This document shows positions 5,978-11,324 of a DNA stretch of 11,324 nucleotides, one piece after another (the stretch's first letter is position 1; each line of letters opens with the position of its first letter). The translations under genes and the position numbers were made by a program. The DNA lies in contig JADDPV010000194.1 of assembly GCA_016781705.1 (NCBI GenBank), positions 1-11,324 of the forward strand, in the 5' to 3' direction. The DNA comes from Rubrobacter sp. GTDB lineage: Bacteria > Actinomycetota > Rubrobacteria > Rubrobacterales > Rubrobacteraceae. The notes beneath the pieces were generated by a model. It searched no databases, was not told where the DNA came from, and saw nothing but the letters and a program-made list of their open reading frames with translations.

Positions 5978-6748
5978 TTGGCCCCGGTTATAGGAGTAAC
6001 GGCAACGCTCAAGCAGGACGTGGACCCGGTCGCCGACCGGCCGCTGGGCCGTTTCGTGCGCTCGGACCTCGACTACGTGGCCGGCGTCGCGCAGGCCGGG
6101 GGCGTACCGGTGATCCTGCCACCCCTCGCGGAGAGCGCCGGGGAGATGGCGCGCGGGATAGACGGCCTCGTCCTCAGCGGGGGCAGCGACCTCCACCCCC
6201 GTTACTACAATGAGGAGCCTGTGCCCGAGCTCGGCCCGACCATCCCGGAGCGCGACGCCTTCGAGATGGCGCTCGTGAAGGAGGCTCTGGGGCGCGGGTT
6301 GCCGGTGTTCGGTATCTGCCGGGGGTTGCAGGTGTTGAACGTGGCTCTGGGCGGGACGCTGTACCAGGACCTGCCCAGTCAGCTGGACGAGGCCATGATC
6401 GCTCACCGCCAGCGGACTCCCAAATGGCAGTGGACGCACGAGGTCAAGGTCGAGGGTGGCTCGGAGATAGCGGGGATAATGGGCTCCTGGAGACTGCGGG
6501 TCAACTCGTACCACCACCAGGCGATCAAAGACCTCGCCGGGCCGCTCCTGGCGGTCGCGCGTTCCAGCTCGGACGGGGTGATAGAGGCCGTTGAGCACCG
6601 CGACCTGTCGGAGCGTTGGATCCTGGGCGTCCAGTGGCACGCCGAGGCGATGCGCGACCTCCGCGAAGAGGGCCCCGAGCACCGCAACCTCTTCAAGGCC
6701 CACGTCGAGGCCGCCAGGCGCCACGCCCTCCGGCGAGCCGCCGCCTGA
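5978..6748 (+). CDS. Gamma-glutamyl-GABA hydrolase family (peptidase C26, PuuD-like) class I amidotransferase
   Basis: A 256-residue class I glutamine amidotransferase-like hydrolase. The nucleophile elbow is FGICRGLQVLN with C114, and the rest of the triad is H221 and E223 in GVQWHAE, matching the Cys114/His222/Glu224 layout of E. coli PuuD. LVLSGGSDLHPRYY (residues 64-77) and the NSYHHQAI segment (176-183) are also family signatures. The usual Q-W-H-P-E reads Q-W-H-A-E, a mild deviation that keeps both catalytic residues. PuuD hydrolyses gamma-glutamyl-GABA in putrescine breakdown, but the family also includes other gamma-glutamyl hydrolases, and no other polyamine genes are nearby, so the substrate is open. 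The start is TTG 5978 with SD-like AAGGGTG (5964-5970) at seven bases. tmk follows within about ten bases, so the genes are probably co-transcribed. Confidence 0.88.
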   Translation: MAPVIGVTATLKQDVDPVADRPLGRFVRSDLDYVAGVAQAGGVPVILPPLAESAGEMARGIDGLVLSGGSDLHPRYYNEEPVPELGPTIPERDAFEMALVKEALGRGLPVFGICRGLQVLNVALGGTLYQDLPSQLDEAMIAHRQRTPKWQWTHEVKVEGGSEIAGIMGSWRLRVNSYHHQAIKDLAGPLLAVARSSSDGVIEAVEHRDLSERWILGVQWHAEAMRDLREEGPEHRNLFKAHVEAARRHALRRAAA

Positions 6749-6755
6749 CGCTCCC

Positions 6756-7409
6756 CTGTTCGCCCCCCGCGACCCCCGCCGAGGCATCTTCGTCACCGTC
6801 GAGGGCCTGGACTTCTCCGGGAAGACCACCCTGGTCGGCAAACTGAAGCAGATGTTCGCGGACGGGAGCCCGCCGATGTACTTCACCCGCGAGCCGGGCG
6901 GCACGCCAGCGGCGGAACGCATCCGCGACGTTCTGCTCGACCCCGACGTGGACATGGACCCGTGGACGGAGGCGTACTTGTACGCGTCGGCGCGGGCGGA
7001 CCTGGTGAGGCGCGAGATCCTGCCGCGCCTCCTGCGCGGCGAGAATGTCCTCTGCGAGCGCTTCCTGGACTCGAGCCTCGCCTACCAGGGCGCGGGTCGG
7101 CGCCTCGGCGTCGCGGCCGTGCGTGAGCTGAACGCCCGGGCCGTCGGAAACGTCATGCCGGACCTTACCTTCTACTTGCGCCTCGGCGCGGAGGAGCGCG
7201 AGCGTCGGGCGCGAACCGCCGGCGTGCCGCCCGACCGCATCGAGCGTCTCGGGGGCAAATTCATGCGGCGCGTCGAGGAGGTTTTCGAGGAGACGTCGCG
7301 CGCCGAGCCCGACCGCGTGAGGGTACTCGATGCCTCCCGCCCGCCGGGGGAACTCTCGGAGTTGGTCCTACGAGAGATACGGAGCCGGCTGTACAATCCC
7401 CGGCACTGA
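6756..7409 (+). CDS. tmk: Thymidylate kinase (dTMP kinase)
   Basis: It phosphorylates dTMP to dTDP for DNA synthesis. The P-loop is EGLDFSGKTT (residues 16-25), followed by TREPGGT (44-50) and ERFLDSSLAYQGAG (101-114), where most homologues have D-R-Y in place of E-R-F. The lid region carries RTAGVPPDRIER. Homology begins at GIFVTVEG (6783), but the only in-frame ATG, GTG or TTG upstream is TTG 6591, which would overlap the previous gene by 158 bases and add a Ser/Thr/Arg/Pro-rich stretch that looks like a shadow. I therefore place the start at CTG 6756, seven bases after the previous stop, giving 217 residues, the usual length. That CTG has no SD, so re-initiation after the upstream gene is the likely route; a sequencing error or another near-cognate start is possible. 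The function is sure, the start is not. Confidence 0.9.
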   Translation: MFAPRDPRRGIFVTVEGLDFSGKTTLVGKLKQMFADGSPPMYFTREPGGTPAAERIRDVLLDPDVDMDPWTEAYLYASARADLVRREILPRLLRGENVLCERFLDSSLAYQGAGRRLGVAAVRELNARAVGNVMPDLTFYLRLGAEERERRARTAGVPPDRIERLGGKFMRRVEEVFEETSRAEPDRVRVLDASRPPGELSELVLREIRSRLYNPRH

Positions 7410-7437
7410 AGAAGCTCGAGGCGGAGGGGGTAGCGCC

Positions 7438-7776
7438 ATGGACGAGGAACCCAACGGCGGGCGGCGAAACGAACGATTATGGCGGAAAATGTCTATCGGC
7501 ATGGCCGTGGGCGCTGGCATCGGGGCCGCGATAGGGGGAGTGCTCGAAAACTCCGAGTTTGGCGTCGGCATAGGGGTAGCGATCGGCCCGGGGTTCGGCG
7601 CGTCGATCGGGCTCGCCCTCTCGGATCGAGGAAGAGGCGACGAAGGCGGCAGAGTCAGAGACCTGCGCGAACCACAGGATGGCACCACTCCTCTTTCGGG
7701 GGATACGTACGATCGGTGGGGGTGTAAACATGGAAGTAGAGCGGCGCGTTGCGCGAGCGCGGGCCTGGATCGTTGA
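7438..7776 (+). CDS. Small glycine-zipper membrane protein, hypothetical
   Basis: A 112-residue protein with a charged N-terminus and two glycine-zipper segments: IGMAVGAGIGAAIGGVL (residues 20-36) and VGIGVAIGPGFGASIGLAL (43-61). Such G-x-x-x-G repeats pack membrane helices tightly; no function is known. The start is ATG 7438 with SD GGAGG (7423-7427) about ten bases upstream, preferred over the longer in-frame extension into tmk. After residue 75 the sequence loses any pattern (GDTYDRWGCKHGSRAARCAS) and runs through the SD and first codons of the next gene, overlapping it by 47 bases. The last 30 or so residues are probably a read-on tail caused by loss of the original stop. It sits between tmk and holB, where relatives often have nothing or a small nucleotide-binding protein. 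Confidence 0.6.
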   Translation: MDEEPNGGRRNERLWRKMSIGMAVGAGIGAAIGGVLENSEFGVGIGVAIGPGFGASIGLALSDRGRGDEGGRVRDLREPQDGTTPLSGDTYDRWGCKHGSRAARCASAGLDR

Positions 7777-8147
7777 GGCTCTACGCAAGGACGGTGTTCC
7801 CTACCAGGTGGTCGGCGGCCTGCCGCCAGGGCCTTACGGCGCTCACCGCCCACCAGCCGACATAGATGTGTACGCGCCGCTCAATCGAGCTGCGAGCCTG
7901 CTCCAGGAGGCCCGACCGTTCGTGACGTGGGGACCGGAGCATTACGCCGATGGGAATCGGAACATAACCTTTCTACAAATAGACTACCGCGGTCAGTGGA
8001 CAAAGATCGGGGACTCCTCGACCAATCCCCAGCTCCGTAGAGGTGAAGGTCATCCCTAAAAGCCAACTGATACGCTACAAGTCCTCTCTAGGGCGAAAGG
8101 TGAACCTCATGGACATCGCCGAGATGAAGCGCGCGGGCTCTCCGTGA
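7730..8147 (+). pseudogene. Broken nucleotidyltransferase-like gene
   Basis: The first part, ATG 7730 to TGA 8057-8059 (109 residues), resembles minimal nucleotidyltransferases: Q-V-V-G-G (G29-G30), then HRPPADIDVYAP with D44 and D46 in the D-x-D position, then WGPEHY and LQIDYRGQ. It loses homology at IGDSSTNP. In the frame one base later, 8037-8147 reads VEVKVIPKSQLIRYKSSLGR then KVNLMDIAEM, the typical end of such proteins (a P-K-x-x-L-x-x-Y-K motif followed by D-x-x-D/E-x). The two halves appear joined with roughly 25-30 residues missing and the frame shifted, so the gene is dead or makes a truncated product. The start has a good G-rich SD (7715-7724) five bases before the ATG. I cannot name the family; MNT-like or AbiEii-like folds are candidates. 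It overlaps the glycine-zipper gene by 47 bases. Confidence 0.6.
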
Positions 8148-8158
8148 GATCGAGGCAA

Positions 8159-9277
8159 ATGACGGCGGACGCCACACGAACCTTCGACGGCATCCTGGGT
8201 AACGCGACGGCGCTGCGCCTGCTGGAGACCGCGCTGCGAACGGGAACCGCGTCCCACGCCTACCTGTTCTTCGGCCAGCCCGGGGTCGGCAAGCGGACGG
8301 TCGCGCGCCGCTTCGGGGCCGCGCTGGTGGCGGGCGGGGACGGGGGGGCCGAGGACCGCGCGCGGCGGGGACTGCACCCAGACCTTTCGGAGGTCGAGCC
8401 CGAGGGCCGGTTCACGACCATCGGGCAGGTCCGGGAGGTCGTAAGAAGGGCCGCGAGCCGTCCGTTCGAGGGGGCTCGGCGCGTGTTCGTCTTGCAAGCG
8501 GACACCCTGAACGTCCAGGCGGCGAACGCGCTGCTGAAGACGCTGGAGGAGCCCGAGGGCGGGACGGTCTTCCTGCTCGTCGCCCGCTCGCGCGAGGGGG
8601 TGCTCCCCACGGTAGTTTCCCGCGCCCGGCCCATCCGCTTCGACCCCGTGCCCGCCGAAGAGGTCGCCGCCTTCCTCGCCGAGCGCGGCCTGCCGGAACC
8701 CGACGCCCGGCTCGCGGCCACCCTGGGACGGGGGAGCGTCGGGCTCGCGCTGCGCTACGCTGAGGAGGGCGAGCTCATGGGGCTCAGAGAGGCCGTCTTC
8801 GCGGCGGGGTTCGGACTCCTCTCGGGCGGCTTCGAGGGCCGGCACCGTGCGGCGGAGGGTATCCTCGCGCGGGCCGAGGAGGTGGGCGCCGCACGCGAGA
8901 GGGCGTACCTCGCCAGGTTCGAGGAGGAGGCGCCGGATCGGCGGGCGAGGGAGTCGGCCAAACGGCTCGGGAGGGCGGCCCGGGACGAGGCTGTAGCGGA
9001 GGCGTTGGAGCTGCTGGCGCTCCTGTACCGGGACGCGGCGGTGGTGGCCGCCGGCGCACCGGAGCTGGTGGCAAACGCAGACAAGGCGGCCCAGATCGGG
9101 GAGCGCGTCGCGCAACACGAGGGCGCGGACTGGGCGAGGGCGGCGCGCACTTTAGGGGAAGCCCGGGGCGGGCTCGCGTATAATGTCCAGCCAGAGGCGA
9201 TCCTGGAGGTGGCGCTATCGCGGACCCGGCGCGAGATCTTGGGAACCCATTCGAAGAGCCGCTCCCCCGGCTCGTAG
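8159..9277 (+). CDS. holB: DNA polymerase III delta-prime subunit (clamp loader)
   Basis: A 372-residue AAA+ protein of the clamp-loader complex. It opens with FDGILGNATALRLLETAL, then SHAYLFFGQPGVGKR (Walker A G39-R46), RPFEGARRVFVLQAD (about 101-115), NALLKTLEEP (123-132) and LPTVVSRARPIRF (149-161). This order is diagnostic of delta-prime. Two features deviate. The four-cysteine zinc module usually between Walker A and H-P-D is gone (AALVAGGDGGAEDRARRGLH). The S-R-C motif reads S-R-A (154-156), keeping the arginine finger. I chose ATG 8159, with GAGG three bases before it; the alternative GTG 8144 overlaps the stop of the broken upstream gene as GTGA, a coupling arrangement, and adds five residues. 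The 3' end overlaps the probable start of ricT. tmk-holB-ricT order is common in bacteria and supports the call. Confidence 0.88.
   Translation: MTADATRTFDGILGNATALRLLETALRTGTASHAYLFFGQPGVGKRTVARRFGAALVAGGDGGAEDRARRGLHPDLSEVEPEGRFTTIGQVREVVRRAASRPFEGARRVFVLQADTLNVQAANALLKTLEEPEGGTVFLLVARSREGVLPTVVSRARPIRFDPVPAEEVAAFLAERGLPEPDARLAATLGRGSVGLALRYAEEGELMGLREAVFAAGFGLLSGGFEGRHRAAEGILARAEEVGAARERAYLARFEEEAPDRRARESAKRLGRAARDEAVAEALELLALLYRDAAVVAAGAPELVANADKAAQIGERVAQHEGADWARAARTLGEARGGLAYNVQPEAILEVALSRTRREILGTHSKSRSPGS
9205..9212 (+). promoter_or_regulatory. Strong Shine-Dalgarno before an ATC codon (ricT)
   Basis: GGAGGTGG is the best SD in the ricT region. It lies inside the holB coding region, and its last two bases leave four or five bases before ATC 9217, which is in frame with ricT. 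No ATG, GTG or TTG lies in the ricT frame between the upstream stop TAA (9181-9183) and ATG 9295, which is already inside the conserved domain. This makes ATC 9217 the best-supported initiation codon. Confidence 0.55.
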
Positions 9278-10143
9278 ACGTTCGTATCCCCGGCATGGGC
9301 CCCCCCAGGCTCTGCCACGCCCGCGACCTGGACCTCCGGGTCGGCTACAGGGTCGTCGTCGAGACCGAGGATGGACACTTCATCGGCCGCGTCGCCCTGA
9401 CTCCCCGGCGCCGCGAGCCCTACACACGTCCCTACGACATCCTGCGCATCGCCACCAAGGAAGACGACATCATCGAAGGCGGTCACCGGGATCTCGGGCG
9501 CGAGATGCGCTCCGAGGCCCAGAAACTCGCCCGCGACCACAGGATCGGGGGCGTCTCCTTTATCGGGTGCGACGTCTCCCTGGACGGCCGCTTCGTCGAG
9601 GTGAAGTACATGGCGGAGGACCGCACGCCGGGCCTCGGCGCGGTGCGCAAGGGTCTGGAGCGCCGCTACGACCTGGGGCGAGTCGTCTTGCGGCGGTTCT
9701 CGTTCATCGAGCGGTCGTCGGACGCGGGCGGATGCGACACGTGCGGGGTGCCCCTGTGCTGCGCGACGTGGAGCGGGGCCAGGGAGATGGGGCCGGTCAA
9801 CGCCAGGCTCGCCAAGCAGCAAGGGGTAACGCCGAACGACAAGATCCTGGGCTCCTGCGGCGAGGTGAAGTGCTGCATGCGCTACGAGCACGAGACGTAC
9901 AAGGAGTTCAAGGAACGCGCGCCCTTCAAGAACTCGACCGTGACCTTCGGGGGTCGCGAGGGCAAGGTCGTGGACTACTCGATGGTCCGCGACGCCGTCT
10001 TAGTGCAGTTCGGCCAGAAGAGGAGCGAGCGGGAACTGGTCGCCCTCGGCCGCCTGGCCCCCGAAAACCCCAGCATCGTCCCCGTCGACCCCGACGAGCC
10101 GGTGGAGCCCGACGGGTCTTCCGACGAATCCGAACCGGCTTAG
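9217..10143 (+). CDS. ricT: RicT/PSP1-domain protein (YaaT family)
   Basis: A PSP1 C-terminal-domain protein of the RicT (YaaT) family. RicT works with other Ric proteins in an iron-sulfur complex that aids RNase Y-dependent RNA maturation in Bacillus; its role here is unknown. The two cysteine clusters are C173-x2-C176 with C181-C182, and C214-x4-C219-C220 (CGEVKCCMRYEHETYKEF), as expected for the Fe-S binding set. Other landmarks are LDLRVGYRVVVETEDG and LAKQQGVTPNDKI. Conserved sequence begins at LVDVRIPG (9271), before the first ATG (9295), so that ATG would cut into the domain. I start at ATC 9217 because of the strong SD before it, giving 308 residues and a 61-base overlap with holB. 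If ATC is not used, the protein is 282 residues from ATG 9295. The acidic tail (VDPDEPVEPDGSSDESEPA) is low-complexity. Confidence 0.85.
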   Translation: MADPARDLGNPFEEPLPRLVDVRIPGMGPPRLCHARDLDLRVGYRVVVETEDGHFIGRVALTPRRREPYTRPYDILRIATKEDDIIEGGHRDLGREMRSEAQKLARDHRIGGVSFIGCDVSLDGRFVEVKYMAEDRTPGLGAVRKGLERRYDLGRVVLRRFSFIERSSDAGGCDTCGVPLCCATWSGAREMGPVNARLAKQQGVTPNDKILGSCGEVKCCMRYEHETYKEFKERAPFKNSTVTFGGREGKVVDYSMVRDAVLVQFGQKRSERELVALGRLAPENPSIVPVDPDEPVEPDGSSDESEPA

Positions 10144-10150
10144 GGCTTTC

Positions 10151-11125
10151 GTGTTCGGAAACCTGTGCGACGTGCCGGGGGTGCTGGTCGGGCACGCCAC
10201 GGACGAGGTTGGCCTCACCGGGTGTACGGCGGTCCTCTTCGAGGAGCCGGCGGTCGTTGGCGTGGACGTGCGCGGCTCCTCGCCCGGGACGCGCGAGACG
10301 GACCTCTTGAGCCCCACGGGGAGGGTCGGGGAGACGCACGCGATCCTCTTGACCGGCGGCAGCGCCTTCGGGCTCGCCGCCGCGGACGGCGTCGTCCGTT
10401 TCCTGGAGGAACGGGGCGTCGGCTACGACGTGCGGGTAGCACGGGTGCCGCTCGTCCCCGCCGCCGTCCTCTTCGACCTCGCCGTCGGCGATCCAAAGTC
10501 TCGCCCGGACGCGAAGATGGGGCACGAGGCCGCCGCGGCGGCCTCGTGCGGAGGCTTCGCTCAGGGCAGCATCGGCGCCGGGACGGGGGCGACCGTGGGT
10601 AAGGCGTTGGGACGGGAGCGGGCGATGAAGGGCGGCGTCGGGAGCGCGTCGGTCGAGCTCTCGGGCGGGCTCGTCGTCGCGGCCCTCGCCGCGGTCAACG
10701 CCTTCGGCGACATCCGCGACCCCACGACGGGAAAGATCGTCGCGGGCCCCCGCCTCGACGACGGCACGCTCGCCGACACGGTCGAGCATTTCGAGGAGGC
10801 GGCGCGCAACCTGCGTTGGGGCGAGGAGAACACGACGCTGGCCGTCGTGGCGACCAACGCCTGGCTCACGAGACCCCAGACCACCAAGATTGCACAGATG
10901 GCCCACGACGGGCTCGCGCGCACCATCTCGCCCGTACATACCTCCGTCGACGGAGACGCCGTCTTCGCCGCCTCGGTGGGGGGAGCGGCTGGGAGGATCT
11001 CCGGCGTAGCGGCGGCGCCGGACGTGGTGGGAGCGTGGGGTGCGCGGGTGGTGGAGTGGGCCGTATTACAGGCGGTGCGCTGCGCGAAGGGTATCCCGAG
11101 CTTCCCGGCCGCATCGGAGACATAG
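10151..11125 (+). CDS. P1-family self-processing peptidase (DmpA/NylC-like aminopeptidase/amidohydrolase)
   Basis: A 324-residue member of the P1 (DmpA) family of N-terminal nucleophile hydrolases. The opening LCDVPGVLVGHATDEVGLTG (residues 5-24), LLTGGSAFGLAAADGV (66-81) and NAFGDIRDPTTGKI (183-196) are family signatures. The predicted self-cleavage site is N227-T228 in EENTTLAVVATNAWLT, equivalent to the Asn-Thr cut of NylC and the Gly-Ser cut of DmpA; T228 would become the N-terminal nucleophile of the small chain. Members cleave N-terminal residues from small peptides or hydrolyse nylon oligomers, and the substrate cannot be read from sequence. The start is GTG 10151, seven bases after the ricT stop, with only a weak SD (TAGGGC), suggesting coupling to ricT. 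There is no signal peptide, so a cytoplasmic location is likely. The C-terminus AAPDVVGAWGARVVEWAVLQ is complete. Confidence 0.9.
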   Translation: MFGNLCDVPGVLVGHATDEVGLTGCTAVLFEEPAVVGVDVRGSSPGTRETDLLSPTGRVGETHAILLTGGSAFGLAAADGVVRFLEERGVGYDVRVARVPLVPAAVLFDLAVGDPKSRPDAKMGHEAAAAASCGGFAQGSIGAGTGATVGKALGRERAMKGGVGSASVELSGGLVVAALAAVNAFGDIRDPTTGKIVAGPRLDDGTLADTVEHFEEAARNLRWGEENTTLAVVATNAWLTRPQTTKIAQMAHDGLARTISPVHTSVDGDAVFAASVGGAAGRISGVAAAPDVVGAWGARVVEWAVLQAVRCAKGIPSFPAASET

Positions 11126-11167
11126 CCACAGGCTGCTACCATCTCGCGATACCGCACCAGCGATACG

Positions 11168-11324
11168 ATGCGCAGCGTTGAGAACGCGGACTGCGCGAGG
11201 GTTCCGAAGACCCTCAAGGGCGCCGACCGGCTGTGCGCGGTCCGCGAGGAGGAGACGGAGGGAGACTACTTCAGGACGGCTAGCTCTCGAGCCCGCGTAA
11301 GCTGGCCGCGGGCAAAGATTGCTT
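11168..11324 (+). CDS. Possible partial ORF running off the window
   Basis: From ATG 11168 the frame stays open for 52 codons to the window edge, with about 80% G/C at the third base but no clear contrast at the first two positions. The product (MRSVENADCARVPKTLKGAD, then RLCAVREEETEGDYFRTAS) matches nothing I know. There is no SD. A six-base-pair hairpin, GAGGGT (11197-11202) with ACCCTC (11210-11215), lies inside. It could be a real gene start, a remnant, or an open frame by chance. The rest of 11126-11324 shows nothing else. Confidence 0.25.
   Translation, partial: MRSVENADCARVPKTLKGADRLCAVREEETEGDYFRTASSRARVSWPRAKIA

Noticed and set aside
6591..6755. TTG 6591 as the tmk start
   Set aside because: It adds 55 residues of Ser/Thr/Arg/Pro-rich sequence inside the previous gene and overlaps it by 158 bases.
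5909..6955. Long minus-strand ORF opposite the PuuD-like gene and tmk
   Set aside because: Low-complexity translation without motifs, and it would cover two well-supported genes.
9295..9297. ATG 9295 as the ricT start
   Set aside because: It lies inside the conserved N-terminal part of the domain and lacks an SD; a strong SD sits upstream of ATC 9217.
9926..10939. Long minus-strand ORF opposite ricT and the P1 peptidase
   Set aside because: Arg/Gly/Pro-rich shadow; both + strand genes carry diagnostic motifs.
1..11324. CRISPR arrays, tRNA/rRNA genes, phage or toxin-antitoxin modules
   Set aside because: No regularly spaced repeats, cloverleaf patterns, integrase or paired toxin-antitoxin genes were seen; the nucleotidyltransferase-like pseudogene alone is not enough to call a defence or toxin module.

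Overview
This window is high-GC bacterial chromosome. The GC-rich third codon positions, weak or absent Shine-Dalgarno (SD) sites, TTG/GTG starts, decaprenyl-phosphate-type UbiA enzyme and archaeal-type topoisomerase I fit a deep-branching actinobacterium such as a Rubrobacter relative. That placement is inference; there is no rRNA or other taxonomic anchor here. All genes read on the + strand except an SRPBCC gene (1033-1500) and a dead transposase relic (about 660-892).

Left part (1-3495): a DoxX/DUF417-like membrane protein ends in a large hairpin. Next comes a decayed C-terminal scrap of an IS110-family transposase on the minus strand, then a minus-strand SRPBCC lipid/ligand-binding protein. 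The SRPBCC gene diverges from a two-gene + strand unit, a UbiA-family prenyl-phosphate phosphoribosyltransferase-like enzyme and a flippase-like membrane protein (UPF0104/TIGR00374 type). The divergent gap holds overlapping perfect palindromes that look like an operator.

Middle (3496-6748): topA, whose sequence matches the archaeal rather than the usual bacterial topoisomerase I pattern, is read from an extended -10 promoter with almost no leader. It is followed by a short stretch with coding-like base composition in another frame but no start codon. Then comes a class I glutamine amidotransferase-like hydrolase of the PuuD (gamma-glutamyl-GABA hydrolase) family.

Right part (6749-11324): thymidylate kinase (tmk), DNA polymerase III delta-prime (holB) and a RicT/PSP1 protein form a conserved DNA-metabolism cluster. 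Here it is interrupted between tmk and holB by a small glycine-zipper membrane protein and a broken nucleotidyltransferase-like gene. A P1-family self-cleaving peptidase follows ricT. Neither tmk nor ricT has an ordinary start codon where homology says one should be. For ricT a strong SD sits five bases before an ATC codon.

I found no CRISPR array, tRNA, rRNA, phage module or recognisable new defence system. The most interesting items are the ATC-start candidate of ricT, the start-less tmk, the archaeal-type topA with a frame-shifted coding-like tail, the delta-prime subunit without its zinc module, and the decayed genes.
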